Made by a program: the position numbers and the translations under genes
Notes under the pieces: model-generated
The model's database searches: none
Seen by the model: the letters and a program-made list of their open reading frames with translations, nothing else
Told to the model about the DNA's origin: nothing
Assembly: GCA_964535545.1 (NCBI GenBank)
Contig: CAZHUT010000029.1
Coordinates: 1 to 11,279, forward strand
From: DALYCO01 sp964535545
GTDB lineage: Bacteria > Patescibacteriota > Minisyncoccia > Phycocordibacterales > UBA9973
Reading direction: 5' to 3'
DNA length: 11,279 nucleotides
Shown here: positions 1 to 6,107 of the stretch, piece after piece
Position numbering within the stretch: position 1 is the stretch's first letter
How the letters are laid out: each line of letters opens with the position of its first letter

Positions 1-722
1 TGCACCGTAGCGGCTTCATTCAACCATTCAAACCATGCAGTAAATATAGTCAAACCAGGCTTTAAAATATGTTCTATATTGTGGTTACGAGTGTATTCCT
101 CAAAGAATACTACCCACGCAGCTTTAACTTCATCGGTAATAAATCTTGAATCTAAATTAATTCGCTTCTCAAAATAATGAGCGAGGTAGGGAAGTAGTAA
201 TTCAGGTTTGCATTTTAACAAGTCTTGCCAGGCCGTGGTATTTTGGGCTTTTGTAATCGCATGGTTAATTTCATACATTACAGTAGTACGAATCACTTCT
301 GTATTGAATGGAATTGAAAGTACATACAATATGTTTTTTGTATTAGCATGTGCTGCTTCTAAAAAAACATTCCAGAAAATCTGGAAATGACAATCAATGC
401 CGAATTGTGTAGAACTTTCATACAATGTTATAAGCATAAAGCCTTTTTCCAAGCAGGTCATAATCAGCCTGTCATTGTGAAAATTAAAAGCATCGTTTGC
501 TTCATCGCGTATTACAACTACGACAGTATCCTTATCGGGTTGTGGTAGCCTTGCTATTGCATCCATACCCAAACTAATCGAATAATCAAGCGAGATTGTG
601 TCATGCCAATCAGGCTTTATTTCTTCAAGGCATAAAAACAACTGAGGGTAGTGTTGGCGTAGAAATTGACTCGTAATCTGCAACGAACCTAGGAGCGTAA
701 CTATCTTAATCTTTTTAATCAT
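1..722 (-). CDS. Unrecognised protein, 3' end beyond window
   Basis: An uninterrupted reading frame of 240 codons runs from an ATG at 722-720 to the left edge without meeting a stop, so the C-terminus is missing. The frame has an in-frame TAA two codons before the ATG (TAA CCA AAT ATG), which fixes the start. The protein begins MIKKIKIVTLLGSLQ and alternates hydrophobic strands (IKIVTLLGS, DTVVVVIRDE, GFMLITLYES, NILYVLSIPF) with helical stretches in the first 140 residues, which suggests an alpha/beta fold. The rest looks helical and rich in aromatic residues (AWVVFFEEY, IFTAWFEWL). There is no signal peptide or membrane segment, so it is probably cytoplasmic. I do not recognise the family. 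It is preceded by its own promoter-like sequence and lies downstream of, and in the same direction as, the VanY gene with an 86-nt gap. That this is a gene is well supported by its length and by the lack of a competing frame; its function is unknown. Confidence 0.75.
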   Translation of the reverse strand, partial: MIKKIKIVTLLGSLQITSQFLRQHYPQLFLCLEEIKPDWHDTISLDYSISLGMDAIARLPQPDKDTVVVVIRDEANDAFNFHNDRLIMTCLEKGFMLITLYESSTQFGIDCHFQIFWNVFLEAAHANTKNILYVLSIPFNTEVIRTTVMYEINHAITKAQNTTAWQDLLKCKPELLLPYLAHYFEKRINLDSRFITDEVKAAWVVFFEEYTRNHNIEHILKPGLTIFTAWFEWLNEAATV

Positions 723-761
723 ATTTGGTTATCGGTTTTTGAAAATGACAAAATGGCCCTC

Positions 762-790
762 ATTAAAACATATTTTTGAAGGTTTAACAA
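762..790 (-). promoter_or_regulatory. Promoter of the 1-722 gene
   Basis: On the minus strand TTGTTA (790-785) and TTTAAT (767-762) are separated by exactly 17 nt. They match the sigma-70 type -35 at 4 of 6 and the -10 at 5 of 6 positions. The predicted transcript would start about 33 nt before the ATG at 722. No Shine-Dalgarno is seen in that leader. No terminator hairpin is seen between this site and the VanY stop codon, so read-through from VanY is also possible. Confidence 0.45.
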
Positions 791-808
791 TATTTAGTTT
801 TTGTTTCG

Positions 809-1711
809 CTAGTTGAAAATATCTACCAAATAACCATCTATCACTCGCTGATCTGCATCATAGAAGTGCATATTATCCTGATGCAATTTTGTAGCCAAAG
901 GCGTGCTCACATATCGCCAGTGCCATGGTTCGTACGTATAGTAGGTATTGTCTTTTGGATACGAAAGAATAAAACCGTAGTTATATGCATTTGCTTGGAG
1001 CCATGCATAGGCAGCCGTCTTATCAAATCCGCCGAGCTGGCCGTTGATTTCAGCCGAAGTAAAGTCTACCGTCGTGCCAAGCTGGTGTTCTGAGTATCCT
1101 TGCTCAGCCGAGAAAGAATTTGCTGTGCCCGCACCATATGTGACGCGATAACTTGCTTTGAGTTGGGCCTGGGTACCGAATGATCGGTATGCTGAATCAA
1201 CTTTCAAAGAAACTTGCGCAGCCGCTGCAGCATCAAGCAATGCCTTCAATTTCGGATATGCGCTGGCATGGAATTGCAATGTTCGTCCTGATTGATAGAC
1301 ATACTGCGGTTCAATATTCGTCAAAGCAATCGGCACATAATGTTCATTCAAGAAATAGTTTTTTGAATACTTCTTCAGGAGTTCCGGGTCTGTCTGAACC
1401 AAGCGAGTCAAAACAGATACGGAATCACGAACATTACTGACTTGTTTTTCAGCTTGTTCCTGAGTGAGATGCAAAGCGTCTAATAAAACTTTATTTTGCG
1501 CCTTAAGATCATCTATATCAGCCTGTAATGTTTCAATTTTTTGATTAAAAAGGGAAGTAGTGTCAGCTAACCGCTTGTTTACTTCGGCAAATTTCTTTTC
1601 TGAACCTGAGATGTATTTTTGCGCAAGCACTGAAACACCGACAACGACTGCTACTATTACAACAAGACCGGCGCCCTTGAGAACGGTTGCCTTCGAGAAG
1701 AAATTTTTCAT
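809..1711 (-). CDS. Membrane-anchored D-alanyl-D-alanine carboxypeptidase, VanY/M15B family
   Basis: Predicted zinc D,D-carboxypeptidase that trims the terminal D-Ala from peptidoglycan stem peptides outside the membrane. With the start used here it has 300 residues: a transmembrane anchor at about 12-31 (GLVVIVAVVVGVSVL), a coiled-coil stalk at about 38-98 with regular Leu spacing, and the peptidase domain at about 120-285. The M15 signature is complete: SAYRSF with Arg176, SEHQLGTTVDF with the zinc ligands His209 and Asp216, and EPWHWRYV with catalytic Glu261 and zinc ligand His264. Two further in-frame ATGs lie 18 and 6 nt upstream (the longest form starts at 1729). I prefer the ATG at 1711 because an extended -10 box overlaps the upstream ATGs and would start the transcript next to this one. 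The family call is firm; LdcB-like L,D-specificity versus D,D-specificity cannot be settled by eye. The stop is TAG, and no downstream terminator is visible. Confidence 0.9.
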   Translation of the reverse strand: MKNFFSKATVLKGAGLVVIVAVVVGVSVLAQKYISGSEKKFAEVNKRLADTTSLFNQKIETLQADIDDLKAQNKVLLDALHLTQEQAEKQVSNVRDSVSVLTRLVQTDPELLKKYSKNYFLNEHYVPIALTNIEPQYVYQSGRTLQFHASAYPKLKALLDAAAAAQVSLKVDSAYRSFGTQAQLKASYRVTYGAGTANSFSAEQGYSEHQLGTTVDFTSAEINGQLGGFDKTAAYAWLQANAYNYGFILSYPKDNTYYTYEPWHWRYVSTPLATKLHQDNMHFYDADQRVIDGYLVDIFN

Positions 1712-1719
1712 ATGCATCC

Positions 1720-1728
1720 ATTTTACCA
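1720..1728 (-). promoter_or_regulatory. Extended -10 at the VanY gene start
   Basis: Minus strand TGG-TAAAAT (1728-1720): an extended -10 element (TGn plus a 5/6 match to TATAAT) ending 8 nt before the ATG at 1711. It has no convincing -35. If it is the promoter, the mRNA has a leader of only one or two bases and the longer ATG at 1729 could not be used. Confidence 0.4.
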
Positions 1729-1758
1729 TACGAGCGCATTAACGCGTTATTGATGATA

Positions 1759-1786
1759 TTGACTTTATTAATTCAAATTGCATAAT
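1759..1786 (+). promoter_or_regulatory. Promoter of the 1812-2450 gene
   Basis: TTGACT (1759-1764, 5/6 match) and CATAAT (1781-1786, 5/6 match) are separated by 16 nt. The transcript would start near 1793 and carry a leader of about 19 nt without a Shine-Dalgarno. A second, weaker candidate is TAAAAC at 1800-1805, which ends exactly 6 nt before the ATG at 1812, the spacing seen at several minus-strand genes in this window. Confidence 0.5.
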
Positions 1787-1811
1787 CATAACCAAACATT
1801 AAAACCCGCAC

Positions 1812-2450
1812 ATGGATCAAGTAAAAGCTTCACATATGAATGCCGTGATCCAATTTGGATACAGGCTTCAAAAATTGGTTCCCGAACTTGGAAATGAATA
1901 TCAAATACACACGCTGAAAAAGCTGGCAAAAATGCACAACGTTGCCAGTTTGTTCAAAACAACACCCAACACGGCAATAAGTATTGTGCGAATTGCGCTA
2001 CGTGGCTATCATGGCAAATTTACCTATGTAACCACCAAGGCATTTCCTGGCTTACTACGAAAGAAAAAATACAACGCAATTTCCAAAAAACACCGCCAGG
2101 CTGGCAGATCAAAGACCGGCAAACGGCTGCGCAGGAAGAAAAAAGGAATTCACGGCATTGATCCTTGGCAAGTGATGAAAAACTCCGCCAAGGCCCTCAA
2201 GGCCCGCGGATGCAAACCGTCACATCCGATGATTCCATTTTCACTTGAGGAGAAGAAACGCATAAAAGAACTTTCCTTGCAAAAGGAATTCTGGCATGGA
2301 TTACACCTTTCAGCCGTTAAAATTGCCAAAGTTCTTAATGCAGAGTTCCATCAGAAAAAACTCAAGTGCGGCATCAAAGTGCGTGAACGCAGGTCCGTTG
2401 GCGACAAAATCAAACGAATGCAGGCCAATGGCGAATGGAAAAAACTATAG
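1812..2450 (+). CDS. Basic protein, probable DNA-binding helix-turn-helix, CPR type
   Basis: A 212-residue soluble protein with no membrane segment and a very high Lys/Arg content. The N-terminal 70 residues look helical (LQKLVPELGNEYQIHTLKKLA, then TPNTAISIVRIALRGYHGKF). Residues 82-115 are a strongly basic linker (KKHRQAGRSKTGKRLRRKKKG). Residues 155-203 read like a helix-turn-helix: LHLSAVKIAKVLNAEFH followed by a recognition-type helix RERRSVGDKIKRM. This layout resembles hypothetical proteins I remember from CPR genomes that end in a segment of the type 'IAxxLNxxYH...VRxxxAV'; that link is from memory and unchecked. A role in DNA or RNA binding is inferred from charge and fold pattern only. 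The gene stands alone, divergent from VanY, with its own promoter and a strong terminator 20 nt after the TAG stop. An alternative ATG at 1836 would remove eight residues. Confidence 0.8.
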   Translation: MDQVKASHMNAVIQFGYRLQKLVPELGNEYQIHTLKKLAKMHNVASLFKTTPNTAISIVRIALRGYHGKFTYVTTKAFPGLLRKKKYNAISKKHRQAGRSKTGKRLRRKKKGIHGIDPWQVMKNSAKALKARGCKPSHPMIPFSLEEKKRIKELSLQKEFWHGLHLSAVKIAKVLNAEFHQKKLKCGIKVRERRSVGDKIKRMQANGEWKKL

Positions 2451-2469
2451 AAAGAATTGTTAAAAACAC

Positions 2470-2500
2470 AAAAAGCTGGCAAAACCAGCTTTTTTTATTT
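2470..2500 (+). terminator. Rho-independent terminator after the 1812-2450 gene
   Basis: A 10-bp perfect stem AAAAAGCTGG / CCAGCTTTTT (2470-2479 with 2485-2494) with loop CAAAA, followed by a long T tract (TTTTTTTATTT). It lies 20 nt beyond the stop and is the clearest one-directional terminator in the window. Confidence 0.88.
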
Positions 2501-2748
2501 TTTCCGGGGGAGTGGTTAAAAATGAAATTTCGGCAAAATTTCTGAAAAGTTTCAGGGAATTAGAAATTTTTTTACAAATTAATTATCAGAAACTTTTGCT
2601 TACTAGTCGGGGAATAGATAGGCACAATTCAAACAGCCCAAAATTTAAAGCCTTTGTTTATAAGGGCTTTTACCCTTATTTAGTGTCGTAAAAGATATAT
2701 TGTGCGACATTGCTATAGTCCTTCCCTCGAGGGCTTTAGATCCAAATT
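2501..2748. other. AT-rich intergenic stretch with inverted repeats
   Basis: About 250 nt without a credible ORF on either strand. It holds several inverted repeats: GAAATTT/AAATTTC (2524-2530 with 2536-2542), CTGAAA/TTTCAG (2542-2547 with 2550-2555), AAAAGTTTC/GAAACTTTT (2545-2553 with 2589-2597), ATAAGGG/CCCTTAT within about 2661-2681, TGTCG/CGACA within about 2684-2709, and the palindrome CCCTCGAGGG near 2724-2733. The first three overlap and cannot all form at once. I do not recognise a known RNA family. A small untranslated RNA ending at the hairpin at 2749-2780 is possible but unproven. Confidence 0.4.
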
Positions 2749-2780
2749 AAAAACCACCCAGACACCCCGGTGTGGTTTTT
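2749..2780. terminator. Terminator hairpin downstream of the CAP-domain gene
   Basis: AAAAACCAC (2749-2757) pairs with GTGGTTTTT (2772-2780) over 9 bp. On the minus strand an inner ACACC/GGTGT pairing offers an alternative hairpin. The A and T tracts on both sides let it work in either direction. On the minus strand it lies 29 nt after the stop of the CAP-domain gene and is followed by TTTTTAATTT. On the plus strand it would end any transcript from the 2501-2748 region. Confidence 0.7.
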
Positions 2781-2808
2781 ATTAGCATGAAATTAGTCGC
2801 TGACTCAG

Positions 2809-3759
2809 CTAATTCTGCAAACAAATATTATACGCATCCACCTGCGCGTTGTATGTAGCAATTTCAGATTTGGTATTTGTGACCAATTCGTTGTATTCGC
2901 GGACTAGCGCATTGTATTCTTCAACACGAGTATTGTAATTTGGAGACAACTCGCTCGTGTTATCTATCTGTTCTTTCTTTGCATCAATCTGAGCCTTGAG
3001 GTCTGTAAGATGAGTCTCATTTGCACTGATGAGTATCTTGAGGCTTTCGTCCACTGCCGGGCAAGCATTGCGAGGCAGACCAAAGTGCTGCGTGGCAATC
3101 CATACAGTCCGACCATTATATGTTCCCTGTCTGATACCAACGCCGATTTCGCTATAGCGATCGCCGAGGATATTTGCCCGGTGACCGGGACTATTCATCC
3201 ATGCATCAACGATTGCTTTTCCGGAATCAAAATTACCAAGAGCCAGATTCTCTCCAATCATGATGTATTGGTAACCCGCAGAGTCGGCCTGAGTTCCAAC
3301 AGTCATGCCTGTTGGCGAGGTATGTTCAAAATACTGTTTTGCAAACAGGTCATTTGTTTTTGCCAATGCCGTAGTATCGAGCAATGTGTTTTCAGTCAAC
3401 GGAGGAAGATTACCATTCTCCTTTCGGGCCTGATTGGTCCAATAGATGATACTTGCTTTTGTTATGCCTGAAGTTGCAGTGCTTCCGGACTGTACTTGTG
3501 ATCCTGTCGTTGCCGGAGTCGTCGTAGTTGAAACTGTCAAAGCACCCGGAGTACTGATTTCCTTTTCTGGACCTTTAGCCAGTTCTGGCAAGCCTTTCTT
3601 GGCGCCAAAATCTTTCTCGAGGGTTACAATGACGCCGCGAACATAGGTACCAACCCGATCAGCGACGGGTTTAATAGCATCTCTCAAGGTATAGATAGCG
3701 GCAAAGAGGAATACGATGAGAAGGATATTTCCAATGGCACGTGCAATTCGAGCAAGCAT
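2809..3759 (-). CDS. Exported CAP/SCP-domain protein (YkwD-like) with C-terminal coiled coil
   Basis: A 316-residue protein with an N-terminal membrane segment at about 11-24 (NILLIVFLFAAIYTL), a Ser/Thr/Pro-rich spacer at about 65-100, a CAP domain (PF00188) at 103-228 and a helical tail at 240-312. CAP motifs are FEHTSPTG (His146), GENLA (Glu170), SPGHRANIL (His193) and IATQHFG (His225), so the usual His/Glu cavity residues are all present. The CAP domain should lie outside the membrane; bacterial CAP proteins of this type are linked to sporulation or envelope functions, but their biochemical activity is mostly unknown. The tail carries Tyr-Asn pairs at seven-residue spacing and is bracketed by Cys233 and Cys313, the only two cysteines. 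The gene starts 18 nt after the stop of the small membrane protein gene but has its own extended -10 box. The start is well supported by the promoter spacing. Confidence 0.9.
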   Translation of the reverse strand: MLARIARAIGNILLIVFLFAAIYTLRDAIKPVADRVGTYVRGVIVTLEKDFGAKKGLPELAKGPEKEISTPGALTVSTTTTPATTGSQVQSGSTATSGITKASIIYWTNQARKENGNLPPLTENTLLDTTALAKTNDLFAKQYFEHTSPTGMTVGTQADSAGYQYIMIGENLALGNFDSGKAIVDAWMNSPGHRANILGDRYSEIGVGIRQGTYNGRTVWIATQHFGLPRNACPAVDESLKILISANETHLTDLKAQIDAKKEQIDNTSELSPNYNTRVEEYNALVREYNELVTNTKSEIATYNAQVDAYNICLQN

Positions 3760-3765
3760 ATCGAT

Positions 3766-3774
3766 AGTATAGCA
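3766..3774 (-). promoter_or_regulatory. Extended -10 of the CAP-domain gene
   Basis: Minus strand TGC-TATACT (3774-3766), an extended -10 with a 5/6 hexamer, ending exactly 6 nt before the ATG at 3759 (spacer ATCGAT). Transcription would begin at or next to the A of the ATG, giving a leaderless mRNA. It lies between the stop codon of the upstream gene (3780-3778) and the ATG. Confidence 0.55.
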
Positions 3775-3777
3775 CCT

Positions 3778-3996
3778 TTATCCAGGTTTTCCTTTGGGAC
3801 ATATGACTTTTTCAGCATTCTGGGTAAAAATATTGACATATGGGATATCTTTGTGTTCTGGTAAAACAGACAGCCTACCAAGCCCAAAAGCAACCCCAGA
3901 TACCAGTAAAATAAGGCTTATTTGGAGTAGCACTTCCCTCACCCTCCCTTCCCCAGAGAGACCCTTGATTTTTTGCCGGATTTCATGTATATTCAT
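3778..3996 (-). CDS. Small single-helix membrane protein
   Basis: A 72-residue protein: a charged N-terminus (MNIHEIRQKIKGLSGEGRVRE), one hydrophobic helix at about 23-40 (VLLQISLILLVSGVAFGLG), then a short tail of about 30 residues ending ICPKGKPG. I know similarly built proteins from CPR genomes in which the helix is followed by a longer exported domain; here the tail is short and no remnant of such a domain follows the TAA, so this may be a shortened form. Function unknown. It lies 18 nt upstream of the CAP-domain gene in the same direction and could be co-transcribed with it. It has a perfect TATAAT -10 box and no Shine-Dalgarno. The nearby ATG at 4000-3998 gives only a two-codon frame, so the ATG at 3996 is the start. 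Confidence 0.7.
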   Translation of the reverse strand: MNIHEIRQKIKGLSGEGRVREVLLQISLILLVSGVAFGLGRLSVLPEHKDIPYVNIFTQNAEKVICPKGKPG

Positions 3997-4006
3997 CGCA
4001 TCTCGA

Positions 4007-4012
4007 ATTATA
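4007..4012 (-). promoter_or_regulatory. -10 box of the small membrane protein gene
   Basis: Minus strand TATAAT (4012-4007), a perfect -10 hexamer, ending 10 nt before the ATG at 3996. The expected leader is about four nucleotides. No clear -35 is seen 16-18 nt upstream. The 10-bp palindrome at 4015-4024 falls inside the -35/-10 spacer. Confidence 0.45.
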
Positions 4013-4014
4013 CG

Positions 4015-4024
4015 AGGAGCTCCT
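4015..4024. promoter_or_regulatory. Palindrome between divergent starts, operator candidate
   Basis: AGGAGCTCCT is a perfect 10-bp palindrome located between the divergent starts of the 3778-3996 gene and rpmA. It is immediately followed by the overlapping near-palindrome CCTTAAAGG (4022-4030). Its position next to the TATAAT box would suit a repressor site, but no regulator is known and chance is possible at this length. Confidence 0.25.
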
Positions 4025-4055
4025 TAAAGGAATTTTAAAAAGAAACTAAAACGCT

Positions 4056-4328
4056 ATGGCACATCGAAAAGCGGGCGGAACCGCCCATAACCTGAAGGAT
4101 TCAAATCCTAAATACCTCGGTACCAAGCTCTACGCTGGTGAGAAGGCAACAGCCGGATCAGTCATCGTACGTCAGCGCGGTAGCAAGATCCTTGCAGGTA
4201 AGAACGTAGGTGTAGGTCGCGATTATACTCTCTTTGCTCTCAAAGAAGGTACAGTGAAGTTCACTGATAAGCGCAAGACAAATTTTGACGGAACAGTTTC
4301 AAAAAAGAAAGCAGTTCATGTCATCTAA
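4056..4328 (+). CDS. rpmA: 50S ribosomal protein L27 (bL27)
   Basis: bL27 is a component of the large ribosomal subunit near the peptidyl transferase centre, where its flexible N-terminus reaches towards the tRNA ends. The 90-residue protein has the family features in order: MAHRKAGGTAHNLKDSNPKYLG at the N-terminus, AGSVIVRQRGSKILAG in the middle (residues 34-49), NVGVGRDYTLFALKEG (50-65) and VKFTDK. The N-terminus begins directly with MAHRKAGG, so there is no cleavable extension of the Firmicutes type. The usual partner rplU (L21) is not adjacent. The gene is alone and divergent from the 3778-3996 gene. The leader has no Shine-Dalgarno; the nearest purine run, AAAGGAA, is more than 20 nt from the ATG. 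Its TAA stop lies at the base of a 15-bp terminator stem. Confidence 0.97.
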   Translation: MAHRKAGGTAHNLKDSNPKYLGTKLYAGEKATAGSVIVRQRGSKILAGKNVGVGRDYTLFALKEGTVKFTDKRKTNFDGTVSKKKAVHVI

Positions 4329-4360
4329 CTAAAAAACTCCCGACGGGGAGTTTTTTAGTT
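4327..4360. terminator. Bidirectional terminator between rpmA and the Cys-rich gene
   Basis: A perfect 15-bp stem: 4327-4341 pairs with 4346-4360, loop GACG. The GC core CTCCC/GGGAG is flanked by A6 and T6 tracts, so a T run follows the hairpin on both strands. It begins within the rpmA stop codon and touches the stop codon of the convergent gene (4363-4361), serving both genes. Confidence 0.9.
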
Positions 4361-6106
4361 TTAGAGAACTTCTTTTTGATAGCAAGATTCGCAAAAAACT
4401 TTTTCAGTTCGGTCCGGTGAATATGTCGTCTCAAATTCGTTGAGACATTTTCCAGAATGATCATGGTTTGGGAGTGTACACATGCATGATCGCTTCCAAA
4501 GTTTCATTGGATTCTTTTTTGCAACACGTTCGTAGTGACGACATTTAGGGCAAAGATGCGGCAGTGGGATGCCGATGCGTTTATAAAATGTTAATTCTTG
4601 CTGAACGATGCGAAAAGCTTTTGTGCAACCAACTTTATTTTGACTAGCATTTTCACATGCAATAACTTCTTTCAGAATTGAATCATCAACATCGTTAATT
4701 GATTGCGGAAGCTCACTTCCCTGCTTCGTTGCGACATAATTTCGTTCAGCCTCTTCTTCCCATCCGTATCCCCTACTTTTTGCCTTCTCTGGAGTAGATG
4801 GAATATAGTCTTGAGCTACAGTTGCGTTGTATGGGAATGGTGAAATATCTCCCGGCAAAAACTCTCCGTATTTATACACTACACCGTTATGATCTATGTA
4901 CGGCATTGCATTCATATGTTCAATAATTTTTGGAACCAATGCCTCATATTCTTCCTTAGAGTACTGCTTGTTTAAAATACAGTACGCCTTATTCCGTAAA
5001 CTTACACAACCAAAACAATTATTTATGGTGTAGCAGTTAAACGCATAATCCACGTCGTGAGCATTCCAAAGGATAGCACCAAACTTACAACGAGCGTTTG
5101 CCACGCCAATAGAAATACCTTCATAGGTTAGCTCGGACTTGCCACCAGTACCTGGACCAGTATCATATGAGTCTTTCAAGCCGTAGGTTCCCCAATTGCA
5201 GTACTTTGCATGCTCAACACCACCAGGCAAATCGAAAATGTATTTTGCATCACGGGAATTATCGACGTTATCACCGACAACATTTACACAGTTTGTAAGA
5301 TGGGCAAAACGCTGAATAGCATTTGCCTTCATTGATTTAAATTCTTCCTTAAATTTCTGGATCGATTCATACTTATCCAAATCAAGCTCGGTCATCGCTT
5401 GTTTGTATTCTTCCTTACTCAATTGCTGATTGCGAAAATAGTATGACTTATTGCGCAAATTCGAAGACATAAAACAATCGGTACAGCCACGACAGTCATA
5501 CAAGAAATACGAATCAGCACAGTTTTGAGCAAACTCACTGTAAAAAAGTCGGTACGAATCTGAGCAGTAGACGTTATCATAACCAAATTCAGTTTTGTGA
5601 CAAATGTATGAATCAGTGGTTTCTTTACAGAATGAAATACGGTTTGAGTAAATTGAATCTTCGTTTGTCCAGCCGGCCGTCACCATGTAGCAATTTTTAT
5701 GCTCAACGACGGTATTACAATATGAATTATTTACACCCTTACTATCAAATAAACTGATTAATGGCACTCGGTGCATTAATTCCTTAAACTGCTCAAAAAA
5801 TGGTCGTGAAAAATCATATTCTTGCCCATACTCAGTTGCATCCCATGCATCACTCCACCAATATCCATGGTCATATACTGTGACATTTGCTGAGTCGGGA
5901 AAAATCGAAATCAACTGACCGTTTTGACCAGGAGTGTTGTTTGTGCGACGAAAAAGACCGTGCTCATTTCGCCAAACCAAACGTCGTTCAAGACGACAGT
6001 TAGAACAGAGTGTCGGTGGTGGTGTTTGAACTTGTTTGTAAAATTCAAAATCATCTGCCTCAATTTGAAAACTTCCTTTACAATTTTGACAGATTTTTTG
6101 TTCCAT
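4361..6106 (-). CDS. Large Cys-rich zinc-ribbon protein, CPR-specific family
   Basis: A 581-residue cytoplasmic protein of unknown function. The N-terminal zinc ribbon has CQNC (Cys6, Cys9) and CSNC (Cys34, Cys37) around FEFYKQVQTPPPTL. A near copy follows at the C-terminus (LTFYKRIGIPLPHLCPKC, Cys519 and Cys522), then a third metal-type cluster (Cys541, Cys543, His548, His550, Cys554, Cys572, Cys575). The middle carries many short 'xxYC' and 'NCY' repeats spaced irregularly, as in a solenoid, and two long copies of LRNKxYxxxNxQxSKEEY at about 217-234 and 371-388. Other marked motifs are YWWSDAWDATEYG and DFSRPFFEQFKEL. I know this architecture from many CPR genomes, where I recall the database label 'caib/baif family protein'; the sequence shows no CoA-transferase features, so I would not use that label. 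The ATG at 6106 lies 1 nt after the rplI stop, indicating translational coupling; a TTG at 6121 is possible but less likely. Confidence 0.85.
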   Translation of the reverse strand: MEQKICQNCKGSFQIEADDFEFYKQVQTPPPTLCSNCRLERRLVWRNEHGLFRRTNNTPGQNGQLISIFPDSANVTVYDHGYWWSDAWDATEYGQEYDFSRPFFEQFKELMHRVPLISLFDSKGVNNSYCNTVVEHKNCYMVTAGWTNEDSIYSNRISFCKETTDSYICHKTEFGYDNVYCSDSYRLFYSEFAQNCADSYFLYDCRGCTDCFMSSNLRNKSYYFRNQQLSKEEYKQAMTELDLDKYESIQKFKEEFKSMKANAIQRFAHLTNCVNVVGDNVDNSRDAKYIFDLPGGVEHAKYCNWGTYGLKDSYDTGPGTGGKSELTYEGISIGVANARCKFGAILWNAHDVDYAFNCYTINNCFGCVSLRNKAYCILNKQYSKEEYEALVPKIIEHMNAMPYIDHNGVVYKYGEFLPGDISPFPYNATVAQDYIPSTPEKAKSRGYGWEEEAERNYVATKQGSELPQSINDVDDSILKEVIACENASQNKVGCTKAFRIVQQELTFYKRIGIPLPHLCPKCRHYERVAKKNPMKLWKRSCMCTLPNHDHSGKCLNEFETTYSPDRTEKVFCESCYQKEVL

Positions 6107-6107
6107 A

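Noticed and set aside
208..390. Plus-strand 60-codon frame with a hydrophobic start
   Set aside because: It is opposite the long open frame 722-1 on the minus strand, which has a promoter and a more natural protein composition.
2501..2545. tRNA-like start (GGGGGAGTGGTTAAAA)
   Set aside because: It resembles a Ser/Leu tRNA D-arm region, but no acceptor stem, anticodon arm or T-arm follows.
3010..3646. Plus-strand open frames opposite the CAP-domain gene
   Set aside because: They lie wholly within a gene with complete CAP motifs on the other strand, and their sequences look like no protein family and lack promoters.
3778..3996. Frameshifted or broken gene for a longer exported protein
   Set aside because: The frame ends 18 nt before the next gene and no remnant of an additional domain can be found in any frame in that gap.
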